Shown here: positions 1 through 8,155 of the stretch, in pieces
Position numbering within the stretch: the stretch's first letter is position 1
Layout: each line of letters opens with the position of its first letter
From: Spirochaetae bacterium HGW-Spirochaetae-4
GTDB taxonomy: Bacteria > Spirochaetota > Spirochaetia > Sphaerochaetales > Sphaerochaetaceae
NCBI GenBank assembly: GCA_002839335.1
Contig: PGXU01000029.1
Coordinates: 1-33,369 of the forward strand
Length of the DNA: 33,369 nucleotides
Direction of reading: 5' to 3'
Made by a program: the position numbers and the translations under genes
The notes under the pieces: generated by a model
What the model was told of the DNA's origin: nothing
Databases searched by the model: none
Seen by the model: only the letters and a program-made list of their open reading frames with translations

Positions 1-267
1 GAACAGAAACGGATACTTGCCCCGCACCTGCACCAGACCCATCGGTTCCCACATGATGCCACTATTGGAGACATAATGCTGGATACCCAACCAGGAGTGG
101 GCGAACAAGTGCCATTTGCCGTCGGGAGCATCCTCCGGAAACAGGAATACCGGACAGGATAACCGCGGAACATACCACAGTCCCTCGATCACCGGTTCAT
201 CGGAGAAGGGAAACCACGAGGAGTCCTGCAGCTGTTCAACCGGTTGAACGCGTGAACCAAGCATCAT
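1..267 (-). CDS. Beta-propeller glycosidase-like protein, N-terminal part only
   Basis: This is the first 89 codons of a minus-strand gene that runs off the window edge. The start ATG overlaps the stop of the preceding gene (TGATG), so translation is probably coupled. The visible protein has no signal peptide and contains the stretches GKWHLFAHSWLGIQHYVSN and MGLVQVRGKYPF. These tryptophan/aromatic-rich strands resemble the first blades of five-bladed beta-propeller glycoside hydrolases (GH43/GH68/GH130-like) and the related N-terminal domain of glucosamine inositolphosphorylceramide transferase-like proteins. The catalytic acids lie outside the window, so substrate and activity cannot be stated. 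It is the last visible gene of the nif3-lspA operon. Confidence 0.6.
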   Translation of the reverse strand, partial: MMLGSRVQPVEQLQDSSWFPFSDEPVIEGLWYVPRLSCPVFLFPEDAPDGKWHLFAHSWLGIQHYVSNSGIMWEPMGLVQVRGKYPFLF

Positions 268-554
268 CACAATCCCCGTTTTCGATCCTTACGTTTCTTG
301 GTGAATATCGGATCGAGATACTTTTCCAGGTCATACTTTGCGGTAAGCTTCCTCATACCCAATGTGTAGAGGAAAAAACTGCCACCGATGGAGACAAGGA
401 ACATCATTCCAAGCCACAACGGCAACATCGGACTTTCAGGATCGACAAACCGTGCGATCAGGAACATGCAAACCAGAAACAGGATCGCCATGACCACAAT
501 ATTGATTACGGTTGCGCCCAAGACGAACAACACCGTATTGATCTTTTTATTCAT
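267..554 (-). CDS. Small membrane protein downstream of lspA
   Basis: A 95-residue protein starts at the ATG at 554, inside the last codons of lspA (8-bp overlap). A strong GGAGG lies 7 nt upstream, which rules out the longer reading from 575. It has a long hydrophobic segment at about residues 6-36, a second at about 44-66, and a very basic tail ending KKRKDRKRGL. The topology looks like two or three membrane helices with a cytoplasmic C-terminus. No catalytic motif is visible and I do not recognise a family. Its position directly after lspA, translationally coupled on both sides, suggests a role near the membrane or in lipoprotein maturation. That is context only. Confidence 0.75.
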   Translation of the reverse strand: MNKKINTVLFVLGATVINIVVMAILFLVCMFLIARFVDPESPMLPLWLGMMFLVSIGGSFFLYTLGMRKLTAKYDLEKYLDPIFTKKRKDRKRGL

Positions 555-1110
555 GTGGAACCTCCTCGACTTCATCCGTTTCCACTTTCCCCTTCCTCGA
601 ATCGAAGAAAAGAATACTCAGCATGAGCAATATTCCTGTCATCACGATGGAAGCATCGGCCACATTGAAAGTCGGCCATCGCTCGAAACCGAGGAATCCA
701 TAGACCTTGACACTAATGAAGTCGACTACCCACTCGGGTCGGAACATGCGATCGACGATGTTTCCCAATCCTCCACCGACGATTCCCGCCAGCATCCAGC
801 GTTGGAACCGTGTAAGGTCGTTCGACCTCACCAGGTATATGACCAGAAATACCATCAGGATCAGGGGAAACACGATGAAAAGTATCCGTTTCACCATTTC
901 GGGCAATCCGTCGCCGATACTGAATCCGATGGCGGAATTGCGGACATGGCAAATCCAGAGGAAATCGGAAAGGAACGATGCATGTACGGTGCCTTGGGGA
1001 ATGGTTGCGACAACCCAAGCCTTGGTCAGCTGGTCGGCTGCCACAATGATTGCGGGGAGAACGAATGGGAACAACTTCTCGCGTCTGGTAATCTCCATGT
1101 TGGGATTCAT
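547..1110 (-). CDS. lspA: Lipoprotein signal peptidase (signal peptidase II)
   Basis: LspA is the inner-membrane aspartyl protease that cleaves the signal peptide of diacylglyceryl-modified prolipoproteins. Family motifs are present in order: AADQLTKAWV near residue 25, RNSAIGFSIG near 58, GNIVDR with the first catalytic Asp near 120, VVDF, and FNVADAS with the second catalytic Asp near 142. About four hydrophobic segments and a length near 187 residues are normal. The start at 1110 lies 4 bp after the nif3 stop. The alternative ATG at 1098 has an AGGA about 11 nt upstream and cannot be excluded. The long upstream extension in this frame lies over nif3 and is not real. Confidence 0.92.
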   Translation of the reverse strand: MNPNMEITRREKLFPFVLPAIIVAADQLTKAWVVATIPQGTVHASFLSDFLWICHVRNSAIGFSIGDGLPEMVKRILFIVFPLILMVFLVIYLVRSNDLTRFQRWMLAGIVGGGLGNIVDRMFRPEWVVDFISVKVYGFLGFERWPTFNVADASIVMTGILLMLSILFFDSRKGKVETDEVEEVPHE

Positions 1111-1114
1111 CCTA

Positions 1115-1876
1115 CTATAGTGCGGTCGGAAGCGCAATGAAAGATGCGTCAAGACCCAACTTCCCACTGAACTCGTTCGCCATCTGGCGCACACCGAACA
1201 CCTCGGTGGCATAATGGCCTCCACAGATCATGGTGATTCCAGCTTCCTGGCAGTAGGGGTACATGGTATGCGAGGTCTCACCGGTGATATAGGCATCCAA
1301 TCCCATGGCAACCGCTTCCTGGACTTCAAATGCCGCACCACCCGAGATGATGCCGACTGTCGAAACCAGATCCTTGCCGAACGGGAGGACATGCAGTCCG
1401 GTCTCCGGTCCGAGGTCCAATATGCTTGCAATCTCATCCACCCCCATCGGTTTTGGAAGCGTTCCGCTGTATCCGATATATTTCCCATGGTACAGACCGA
1501 ACGGTTGTGGATCGGCAATCCCCAACAGCTTTGCCATAGTGGCGTTGTTACCCAACTCGGCATGCGCATCCAAAGGCAAATGGGCGGCGAACAGGGCGAT
1601 ATCATGCTCGAGCAATACGGCGAGCCGTTGGTAATGGGCACCCGTGACAGCGATCGGCTTTCCCCAAAAGAGTCCGTGGTGTACAAAGATCGCATCGGCC
1701 TGCATCTCGGCGGCTTGTCGGAATGTTGCCAGCGAGGCGTCGACGGCACATACGATCCGTTTGATTTCCTTGCCAGGTCTACCGACCTGCAATCCATTCA
1801 GCGACACGTCCGCATCGACAAATTCGTCAAGATTCAGACGTGTACGTATATAGTCTGCAAGCACTTCAATCTTCAT
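1115..1876 (-). CDS. Nif3/YbgI-family dinuclear metal-binding protein
   Basis: This 253-residue protein belongs to the Nif3-like family, often annotated as GTP cyclohydrolase I type 2, whose true function is unsettled. Metal-ligand regions are visible: HHGLFWGKP near residue 67, AAHLPLDAH near 98, and GGHYATEVFG near the C-terminus, matching the two halves of the dimetal site. The start ATG at 1876 has no Shine-Dalgarno site. Instead a perfect TATAAT ends 6 nt before it, so the mRNA is probably leaderless. It is the first gene of a minus-strand operon with lspA and divergent from the Lon-like gene. An upstream in-frame ATG near 1903 is possible but would lie upstream of the predicted transcription start. 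Confidence 0.88.
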   Translation of the reverse strand: MKIEVLADYIRTRLNLDEFVDADVSLNGLQVGRPGKEIKRIVCAVDASLATFRQAAEMQADAIFVHHGLFWGKPIAVTGAHYQRLAVLLEHDIALFAAHLPLDAHAELGNNATMAKLLGIADPQPFGLYHGKYIGYSGTLPKPMGVDEIASILDLGPETGLHVLPFGKDLVSTVGIISGGAAFEVQEAVAMGLDAYITGETSHTMYPYCQEAGITMICGGHYATEVFGVRQMANEFSGKLGLDASFIALPTAL

Positions 1877-1882
1877 ACGGGC

Positions 1883-1911
1883 ATTATAGAGAGTTGACAT
1901 CAATTATTCCA
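1883..1911 (-). promoter_or_regulatory. Promoter of the nif3-lspA operon (leaderless type)
   Basis: On the minus strand TATAAT occupies 1888-1883 and is followed by 6 nt and the ATG at 1876. The matching -35 (TGGAAT, 17-bp spacing) is weak. The element is interleaved with the opposite-facing promoter of the Lon-like gene. Confidence 0.55.
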
Positions 1912-1922
1912 CCACCTATAGT
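1894..1922 (+). promoter_or_regulatory. Promoter of the Lon-like protease gene (leaderless type)
   Basis: TTGACA at 1894-1899, a 17-bp spacer and TATAGT at 1917-1922 form a near-consensus sigma-70 promoter. Only 7 nt separate the -10 from the ATG at 1930, so transcription should begin at or next to the start codon. Confidence 0.75.
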
Positions 1923-1929
1923 GAGCCTC

Positions 1930-3999
1930 ATGGCAGATTTACGGTTCTCCCGCCGTGAGCTTACGGCTGATGAGGCCAGGTTCACGTATTCTCCTTCAAT
2001 TGTGGAATCTTGTGGTCCGATACCGGAGCACCCCGCTATCATAGGCCAACCGAGGGCTATGCGGGCTTTGGAAATGGGCCTTTCCATCCCTGGAAAAGGC
2101 TACAATATCTTTGTGAGCGGAGATCCGGGTACCGGCAGGTCCACAGCGATCCGCTTGGCTACGGCCACCTATGCCAACGACATCTCCCAATTGCGGGATA
2201 TCGCCTTTATCCACAACTTCCGCCACCCCGATACGCCGGTCGCGGTCACCTTCCGTCCCGGAGAGGGCAAGGCGTTCGTGTTGGCGATGAAGAATTTCGT
2301 CACCCGGCTACGGCAGGAAATCGCCAAGCGCTTGGCCCAGTCCGACAGGATCGATAGTCCGACCCTGTCCACATTGGCCCATACTCTGTTGACCGATATT
2401 ACCGAGAAATTTACCGATACCACTATCCAGACGCATATGCACCATATCCAGCAGGACTTGGCCGAACATGCATACCTGTTCGACCAGGATTCACCGCAGG
2501 AAATGCCCAATGGAAGCTTTTTCCTGCGCTATAGCGTCAATCTCCTCATAGACCACGAACTGACGGACGCCCGGCCGCTGGTATTCGAGTCGCATCCGAC
2601 ATTCGCCAACCTCTTCGGATCACTGGATGCGCCGGGAGAGACTCGCGACGAACGCTACCTCCCCTTCCTCTCCATCCATGCAGGGTCGTTGTTACGGGCC
2701 GCAGGTGGCTATATCGTCATCAGCGCCGAAGAGATGCTTACCGTCGAGGGCCTTTGGGAAGCATTCAAACGCTTCCTCACCACCAGCGCACTGGTAATCC
2801 AGAATGCCACCCTCAGCCCTTCCCGCAGTGCCGGCATCCGACCCGAACCGGTACCCCTGTCTCTCAAGGTATTGCTGGTCGGCAGCGAGGATTCCTACGA
2901 CGCGTTTTGCGAACACGATCCCGACTTCCTCAAACTCTTCAAGGTCTCGGCGGAATTCGACTACACCATGCCGGCGACTACAGAGAACATCGCGGGGTGC
3001 ATCGGTTTCGTCCGTATGATCGAAAGCGAGGAACACCTCTTGCCGATCGATGCGACAGCAATCGCAGAATTGTTGCGATTCAGCGCACTGGCAGCCGAAT
3101 CGCGCGATGAATTGACCACACAACTCTCGTTGTTGGCCGACCTGTTGCGCGAATCCGACTATTGGGCCAAAACCATGGGAGTTGCTGCGATCGACAAGGA
3201 AGTGGTGCTCCGAGCGATCCAGGAACGCGACTATGTCTCCAGTGTCACGGAGAACAGGATCTTCGATGAGATCGCAAGCGGAGAGATGATCATTGCGCTG
3301 GATGGCCACAAGACAGGCGTCGTCAACGGGCTGGCAGTCCTCGACAGGGGCCCGTCCTCGTTCGGCACCCCCACGGTCATAAGCGCCACTGTCGCTCCGG
3401 GAAACGAAGGAATCGTGAACATCGAGCATGAAGCGGGCTTATCGGGTGAGATCCACGACAAGGGACTGCTTATCCTGGAGGGGTACCTGCGCAAACGCTA
3501 CGCCCGCAATTTTCCCCTTTCCATCTATAGCGGCATCTGTTTCGAACAGTCCTATGCCGAAATCGACGGCGATTCGGCATCATCCAGCGAGCTCTACGCG
3601 CTGCTGTCCGCTATCGGAGAAATCCCGGTCAAACAGAATATCGCGGTGACCGGATCGGTCAACCAGATGGGAGAATTGCAGCCGGTGGGGGGAATCAACG
3701 AGAAGATCACCGGATTCTACCATGTGTGCGAACGCCTGAAGCTGAAGAACCATCCCGGTGTGATCATTCCGGTCCAGAATATCAAGAGCCTGATCCTTCC
3801 GTATGAAATCATCGAGGCAATCGAACGCAAGGAGTTCCATATCTATCCTGTGCAGACGATAGACGAGGGCATGCAGATACTCACCGACCGATTGGCCGGG
3901 AGCCGCAATCAGAAGGGCAATTTCCCTCCCGATACGCTCAACAGGGCTATCGAGGACCGTCTCAAGGATTTGTTCGAGATTTCACGCCCGCAGAACTGA
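1930..3999 (+). CDS. Lon-like ATP-dependent protease (AAA_32 / LonB-type)
   Basis: This 689-residue protein is predicted to unfold and degrade proteins in the cytoplasm. A Walker A motif GDPGTGRS lies at residues 64-71 within an AAA+ region that lacks the long N-terminal domain of classical LonA. The C-terminal Lon protease domain has the catalytic dyad Ser549 (DGDSASS) and Lys592 (NEKITGF). The 43-residue spacing equals that of E. coli Lon (Ser679/Lys722). The start at 1930 is chosen because TTGACA-N17-TATAGT ends 7 nt upstream; the in-frame extension to 1840 would precede the transcript. The last 38 bp overlap the end of the convergent MATE gene. Confidence 0.9.
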   Translation: MADLRFSRRELTADEARFTYSPSIVESCGPIPEHPAIIGQPRAMRALEMGLSIPGKGYNIFVSGDPGTGRSTAIRLATATYANDISQLRDIAFIHNFRHPDTPVAVTFRPGEGKAFVLAMKNFVTRLRQEIAKRLAQSDRIDSPTLSTLAHTLLTDITEKFTDTTIQTHMHHIQQDLAEHAYLFDQDSPQEMPNGSFFLRYSVNLLIDHELTDARPLVFESHPTFANLFGSLDAPGETRDERYLPFLSIHAGSLLRAAGGYIVISAEEMLTVEGLWEAFKRFLTTSALVIQNATLSPSRSAGIRPEPVPLSLKVLLVGSEDSYDAFCEHDPDFLKLFKVSAEFDYTMPATTENIAGCIGFVRMIESEEHLLPIDATAIAELLRFSALAAESRDELTTQLSLLADLLRESDYWAKTMGVAAIDKEVVLRAIQERDYVSSVTENRIFDEIASGEMIIALDGHKTGVVNGLAVLDRGPSSFGTPTVISATVAPGNEGIVNIEHEAGLSGEIHDKGLLILEGYLRKRYARNFPLSIYSGICFEQSYAEIDGDSASSSELYALLSAIGEIPVKQNIAVTGSVNQMGELQPVGGINEKITGFYHVCERLKLKNHPGVIIPVQNIKSLILPYEIIEAIERKEFHIYPVQTIDEGMQILTDRLAGSRNQKGNFPPDTLNRAIEDRLKDLFEISRPQN

Positions 4000-5371
4000 C
4001 CGCCATTCTCTTGTTGAGGGTATGCCAAAAACGCAGGACGAGGAACAGCGAGAAGGCGAAGGTCGCCAAGTCCGCGATCGGCTGGCTCAGCTGCATCCCC
4101 CTGATTCCAATCAGTTTCGGAAGAGTCAGGATCACCGGGACGAAGAACAGTCCCTGGCGGGACAAAGCTGTCAGCGAAGCCTGTTTCGCCTTTCCGATGG
4201 ACTGGAACAACATGGCCACAATGATATTCATGGCCTGTAGCGGCATGACCACACATTGCAATCGCATGGCCAACGCCCCTATTTCCACTACCGTCCGGTC
4301 GGTCTTGATGAAGAACCGCATGATGGTTGGAGCGAACAAGAACCCGAGGGTCCCAAGAATCGTAAATCCCACCACACCGGTTATCAACGAGAAGCGGAAG
4401 GCTGCCTTGAGCCTATCCAATCGCCCCGCCCCCCAGCTGAACCCGGAGACAGGCTGGAAGCCTTGCCCGAACCCTATGAGCGCGGAACCAAGGAATTGCA
4501 TGGTCCTGGTGACAATGGTCATGGCAGCCAGGGCGGAATCGCCGAAAGGTGCCGCCACATTGTTGAGCAGGATCATGGAGATACTCGCCATCCCCTGACG
4601 ATAAAAGGCCGGCATGCCCGTGGTGACGACCTCTTTGTAAACCCATTTCTTCCAACGGAAATTCGCGAGGGAGAGGTGGAGCGTGCTTTTCCCGCGTAGG
4701 AAAAACGAGAGTAGGATGACGAAGGAGACCGATTGGCTGAATATCGTGGCAATAGCAGCTCCCTTGATACCCATATCGAAACCGAATATGAGCAGGGGAT
4801 CGAGCACGACATTCAGCACGGATCCGACAACCATCCCCCGCATACCCAGACGTGCATTGCCTTCACTTCGAAGCGTGGTGTTCATGACAAACGATGCTGC
4901 CATGATGGGAGCTCCGAAGAGTATGATGCCGCCATAGGCCATCGCATAGGGAAGTATCGTATCGGTGGAACCGAGAAGCCGCATGAACGGCTCGAGGAAA
5001 GATACTCCCATGACCAACAGCAGCAGACCGATTCCCAATGCGGTGAAATAGGCTGTGGAGAGGACCTGGTCGGCCTTGTCGTTCTCCTTCGCCCCCAGTA
5101 GCCGGGCGATATAGTTGCCTGCGCCCAGTCCCAACGTCATGCCGATGGCCTGGATGATCGACATGAGGGAGAATACGATACCGACGGCTCCGCTGGCCTG
5201 TGTTCCCAAGCGGCTGACGAACACGGTATCGGCCATATGGTAGAAGGTGGTGACCAGCATGGATATGATTGTGGGAACTGCCAACGAGGAGATGAGCCGG
5301 GACACGGGAGTCTCGGTCATCCGTATATAGTTCTCCTCGGCTGTCAAGCGTTTGGAGACGAAGGCACCCAT
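3962..5371 (-). CDS. MATE-family multidrug/sodium antiporter
   Basis: A 469-residue integral membrane protein with about 12 hydrophobic segments and the typical MATE opening: TETPVSRLISSLAVPTIISM followed by FYHMADTVFVSRLG and GAGNYIARLLGA. Members export cationic drugs or metabolites in exchange for Na+ or H+; the substrate here is unknown. The start at 5371 lies 2 bp after the stop of the SpoU methyltransferase gene, with AAGGGA 9 nt upstream. The longer upstream reading lies over the methyltransferase gene and is rejected. It is the third gene of the rsmI operon and overlaps the Lon-like gene tail to tail by 38 bp. Confidence 0.9.
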   Translation of the reverse strand: MGAFVSKRLTAEENYIRMTETPVSRLISSLAVPTIISMLVTTFYHMADTVFVSRLGTQASGAVGIVFSLMSIIQAIGMTLGLGAGNYIARLLGAKENDKADQVLSTAYFTALGIGLLLLVMGVSFLEPFMRLLGSTDTILPYAMAYGGIILFGAPIMAASFVMNTTLRSEGNARLGMRGMVVGSVLNVVLDPLLIFGFDMGIKGAAIATIFSQSVSFVILLSFFLRGKSTLHLSLANFRWKKWVYKEVVTTGMPAFYRQGMASISMILLNNVAAPFGDSALAAMTIVTRTMQFLGSALIGFGQGFQPVSGFSWGAGRLDRLKAAFRFSLITGVVGFTILGTLGFLFAPTIMRFFIKTDRTVVEIGALAMRLQCVVMPLQAMNIIVAMLFQSIGKAKQASLTALSRQGLFFVPVILTLPKLIGIRGMQLSQPIADLATFAFSLFLVLRFWHTLNKRMAVSSAGVKSRTNP

Positions 5372-5373
5372 GG

Positions 5374-6174
5374 CTACCGATCCCTTATCGCGTTGTACCA
5401 GGCATGCATCAATATCCCGAAAGCCACCGAGACATTCAACGAACCCTTGCTCCCGGCGAGGGGGATGCTCACTCGTCCCAAGGAGGCGTCGGCGAGAGCC
5501 AGCAGGGCGGGACTGACTCCCAATTCCTCCGAACCCAGCACAACCGCACCGGATGTGGGAAATTCGAACGATGCGATATCGGTTCCTCCCAGTTCCAGTG
5601 CGAACAGGGGTGTATTCGAGAATCGGGTCACGACCTGGTCTTCGGCCAGTTCCTCCCACGGTATGGTCCCGGTGCATCCGCGCGCGCTGCGTGTCGCCCT
5701 GGGGTGTTCGGGCGAGGCGGTCGGTTCCACCAACACCATGTGTTGTACTCCAAAGGAATCACCGGTCCTGAAAACCGATCCCACATTGAACGGAGAACGG
5801 AGACGGTCCAGTACCACCGTGAAGGGAAGGACCGTACGGTGGGAGGCATCCAATCGGGCTTCGTGTGCATCCCGAAAATCCCAGTCCGCCTTTTCGATGC
5901 CCAAATCGGTATGTAGGGTATGGGATGCATCGGCCAAGGCCCAAAGCAACCGGTCGTTCCCATCTGAGGAGAGGACTTTACGGCAAGCCGTACGCGTCGG
6001 CCCGCTGATTCTGGTGTCGTTCGAGTCGAGCACGATCTGGCATACGGCACAAAGATAGGGAATATCCACAGGCGCCTGCTGTCCGAAAGACACTGCAGTC
6101 TCATCGAGTATGCGTGCGCACTTTCTCAGTTTCGTTCCCTCGGCGAGCGAGGAAAGCTTTGCAATGGTAATCAC
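5374..6174 (-). CDS. SpoU/TrmH-family RNA 2'-O-methyltransferase
   Basis: The 266-residue protein has the three SPOUT motifs that form the knotted SAM-binding site: SPFNVGSVFRTGDSFG (motif 1), VVLGSEELGVS (motif 2) and IPLAGSKGSLNVSVAFG (motif 3). The N-terminal ~110 residues include cysteines (YLCAVCQ) and are not a standard substrate-binding domain that I recognise, so the RNA target (rRNA or tRNA) is undetermined. It starts with GTG at 6174, overlapping the rsmI stop (GTGA), so it is translationally coupled to another RNA methyltransferase. Confidence 0.88.
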   Translation of the reverse strand: MITIAKLSSLAEGTKLRKCARILDETAVSFGQQAPVDIPYLCAVCQIVLDSNDTRISGPTRTACRKVLSSDGNDRLLWALADASHTLHTDLGIEKADWDFRDAHEARLDASHRTVLPFTVVLDRLRSPFNVGSVFRTGDSFGVQHMVLVEPTASPEHPRATRSARGCTGTIPWEELAEDQVVTRFSNTPLFALELGGTDIASFEFPTSGAVVLGSEELGVSPALLALADASLGRVSIPLAGSKGSLNVSVAFGILMHAWYNAIRDR

Positions 6175-6875
6175 TCTGTCTCTTCATCCTCGGTCCGGGC
6201 GGTTTCCGAAGGGGATATGCAAATGGCGAACTCCCCTTTGATCGAAGTCCGTTTCGCAAAATCCCCGGCAACCGTTTGCGCCGTCCCGTCCACGAACTCT
6301 TCGAAAGCCTTGGTCATCTCCCTTCCCACCAATATGCGGCGATCCGGTGCCAAACTGGCCAATTCCTCGAGCAATTTCACCACACGGAAAGGCGACTCGT
6401 ATACGATGAAGGCTTCGTCCCTCGCAAGCAACTCCACAAGCCGCTTGCGTCGACGACCTGCACGCGGACTCATGAATCCCTCGAACAGGAAAGCCTTGCC
6501 GACAAATCCACTGACAGAGATGAGTGTGGCCAAGGCCGACGCACCTGGAATCGGCACGATGGGAAACCCTGCTTCCCGCACGGCATTCACAACACGTGCC
6601 CCCGGATCGCTGATACCAGGGGTCCCCGCATCGGAAACAAACGCAATATTGTTGTCTTCCGAGAGCAACTTCACGATTCCGGCGGCCGAAGAGGTTTCGT
6701 TGTGTGCATGGCAGGCGATCAGCCGCTTGTGTATATCGTAACGGGTCAGCAACCGCTGCGTATGCCGTGTATCCTCGCATGCGATAACATCGACCTCCCG
6801 AAGGGTCTGCAATGCACGCATCGTGATATCTTCCAAATTGCCGATCGGTGTCGCCACCATGAATAATGTTCCCAT
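6171..6875 (-). CDS. rsmI: 16S rRNA (cytidine(1402)-2'-O)-methyltransferase
   Basis: RsmI methylates the 2'-O of C1402 in the decoding centre of 16S rRNA. The 234-residue protein has the tetrapyrrole-methylase fold signatures: ATPIGNLEDITMRALQTL at the N-terminus, EDTRHTQRLL, ACHAHNE and the SAM-binding VSDAGTPGISDPG near residue 80. The C-terminal extension domain of E. coli RsmI is shorter here. The ATG at 6875 has no Shine-Dalgarno site; a TAGAAT box ends 6 nt upstream, so the transcript is probably leaderless. It leads an operon with a SpoU methyltransferase and a MATE exporter. Confidence 0.93.
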   Translation of the reverse strand: MGTLFMVATPIGNLEDITMRALQTLREVDVIACEDTRHTQRLLTRYDIHKRLIACHAHNETSSAAGIVKLLSEDNNIAFVSDAGTPGISDPGARVVNAVREAGFPIVPIPGASALATLISVSGFVGKAFLFEGFMSPRAGRRRKRLVELLARDEAFIVYESPFRVVKLLEELASLAPDRRILVGREMTKAFEEFVDGTAQTVAGDFAKRTSIKGEFAICISPSETARTEDEETE

Positions 6876-6881
6876 GCCGCC

Positions 6882-6910
6882 ATTCTATCGGTTAAACGGG
6901 CCATGGGCAA
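6882..6910 (-). promoter_or_regulatory. rsmI promoter (leaderless type)
   Basis: On the minus strand TTGCCC (6910-6905), a 17-bp spacer and TAGAAT (6887-6882) are followed by 6 nt and the rsmI ATG. The -35 lies 1 bp from the predicted PspF site at 6912-6924. Confidence 0.7.
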
Positions 6911-6911
6911 T

Positions 6912-6924
6912 GGTGAAATTTACC
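6912..6924 (+). promoter_or_regulatory. Predicted PspF enhancer site for the first psp operon
   Basis: GGTGAAATTTACC is an imperfect palindrome (GGT.AA.TT.ACC). Its centre lies 118 bp from the -24 GG of the pspA1 sigma-54 promoter and 143 bp from the inferred start site, exactly the geometry found at the second psp operon. The site is inferred from sequence similarity and position. Confidence 0.6.
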
Positions 6925-7033
6925 AACACCCTTGCCACCACTTCCCGGTTTTGCTTGGACTAACCATGCATGAATTATCATCTAATCCAAAAAATGTGTA
7001 AAATTTGCTATTCAGATGCAGGTTTTACAAGAG

Positions 7034-7050
7034 TTGGCACGGTGTTTGCA
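7034..7050 (+). promoter_or_regulatory. Sigma-54 promoter of pspA1-pspC1
   Basis: TTGGCACG-N4-TTGCA matches the -24/-12 consensus, with GG at 7036-7037 and GC at 7048-7049 separated by the required 10 nt. The inferred start site is near 7061, leaving a leader of about 55 nt with a strong AAGGAG before pspA1. Confidence 0.9.
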
Positions 7051-7115
7051 TAGTAGTGGTGCAAGAAGAGACAATACGGTACGCCGCCAGTGGCACCGAT
7101 ACATAAGGAGAACAT

Positions 7116-7781
7116 ATGAAGACTTTCAAAAGATTCAAGGACATTGTGAACGCCAATGTGAATGCAAAACTCGACAAGATGGAAGACCCGGAGAAGATGA
7201 TCCGTTTCATGCTTTCGGAAATGGAAGAGACCCTTATCGAGGCGAAGAGCGCCGCGGCGGAACGCTTGGCGAACCGCGCTATCATCGAAGATGAGATCAA
7301 GCATGCCAAAGAGCTGCTCAACCGTTGGGAAAACCGCGCCAAGCTTGCGGTCGAGAAGGAACGCGACGACCTGGCCCGCGAAGCCTTGGTTGAGAAGAAC
7401 CGGGCTGTCAAGCGCCTTGCCGGACTTGAAGAGGAACTGATCCAGATCCAGTCTATCGTCGATTCCATGCAGGACCAGATCGCCAAGCTCGAATCGAAAC
7501 GGGAAGAGGTCCGGGACAAGCAACGCATGTTGGTCCAGCGCGCCTACCACGCCAAGGAAAAGAAAAAGGTCGTGGAGACCTTGCGAGAGATCGACGCGGT
7601 ATCTTCCTGCAGAAAGTTTGCGGAGTTGGAAGAGAAGATCGAACGGATGGAAGCCGATGCCGAGATGGCTGGATTCTCCGGATCCGCCCACTCCACCGAG
7701 AAGCAATTTTCCCAGATGGAATCGGACGAGGCTATCGAAGCTGAACTTGCCAGCATGAAAGCGGCAAAGACCAAGAAATAA
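7116..7781 (+). CDS. pspA: Phage-shock protein A homologue, copy 1
   Basis: PspA is a peripheral membrane, ESCRT-III-like coiled-coil protein that stabilises damaged inner membrane and, in enterobacteria, inhibits PspF. The 221-residue protein has the family N-terminus (FKDIVNANVNAKLDKMEDPEKM), almost uninterrupted heptad helices from about 25 to 190, and the conserved segment DDLAREALVEKNRA. AAGGAG lies 5 nt before the ATG. It is first in a two-gene sigma-54 operon with a PspC protein. A diverged paralogue lies at 9397. A tail of about 45 residues, ending in a short acidic then basic segment, differs from the paralogue, hinting at different partners. Confidence 0.95.
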   Translation: MKTFKRFKDIVNANVNAKLDKMEDPEKMIRFMLSEMEETLIEAKSAAAERLANRAIIEDEIKHAKELLNRWENRAKLAVEKERDDLAREALVEKNRAVKRLAGLEEELIQIQSIVDSMQDQIAKLESKREEVRDKQRMLVQRAYHAKEKKKVVETLREIDAVSSCRKFAELEEKIERMEADAEMAGFSGSAHSTEKQFSQMESDEAIEAELASMKAAKTKK

Positions 7782-7807
7782 TCTAGAAGAAACAAGGAAG
7801 GAATAGT

Positions 7808-8086
7808 ATGGAAAACCGGTACAGCGAACGCTACCGACAATATATGAGAAGCGAGTACCGCAAGGGCTATCATGATGGAATTTTCGATGCGGCACCTGCC
7901 AGAGGGTTGCGTCGATCACGGGATGGGGTGCTCTTTGGTGTCTGCCAGGGAGTCGCCGATTGGCTCGAGATCCCTGCCTGGCCACTGCGCCTTGGAGCGG
8001 TCATCGCATTCTTTGCCAGTGGATTTTGGCCCGTCGGAGCGATATATCTGATTGCGGCGTTGTTGATGAAACCCGCGGCAAAGTAG
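7808..8086 (+). CDS. pspC: PspC-domain membrane protein, copy 1
   Basis: This 92-residue protein has a charged, aromatic N-terminal extension of about 35 residues, followed by a PspC domain: LRRSRDGVLFGVCQGVADWL and the hydrophobic helix LRLGAVIAFFASGFWPVGAIYLIAALL split across this region. PspC proteins sense envelope stress in the inner membrane and bind PspA. The start is set by AAGGAAGG about 6 nt upstream of the ATG at 7808. The gene lies 26 bp after pspA1 and is followed by a strong terminator. It lacks the long cytoplasmic helical tail of the second PspC at 10327. Confidence 0.9.
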   Translation: MENRYSERYRQYMRSEYRKGYHDGIFDAAPARGLRRSRDGVLFGVCQGVADWLEIPAWPLRLGAVIAFFASGFWPVGAIYLIAALLMKPAAK

Positions 8087-8110
8087 ACAACAAGGTATGC
8101 GTGCAGAAAT

Positions 8111-8155
8111 AGGCTGTTGCGAAAGTCTGAAAAACTTGAGCGACAGCCTGTTTTT
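8111..8155 (+). terminator. Terminator of the pspA1-pspC1 operon
   Basis: AGGCTGTTGC (8111-8120) pairs with GCGACAGCCT (8140-8149), with an inner AAGT/ACTT stem, and is followed by GTTTTTA. The T-run overlaps the pspF stop codon, so the hairpin may also serve the convergent pspF transcript. Confidence 0.85.

Noticed and set aside
110-130. TGGCAC-like sigma-54 element on the minus strand
   Set aside because: The GG-GC spacing is 9 nt, not 10, and it lies inside coding sequence.
2692-3429. A 245-codon open frame on the minus strand inside the Lon-like gene
   Set aside because: Antisense shadow of a gene with an intact Ser-Lys catalytic dyad; no promoter or start signal.
6990-7006. Second PspF-like site TGTAAAATTTGCT upstream of pspA1
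   Set aside because: Only about half of the 13 positions match and no equivalent lies at the same place in the second operon.
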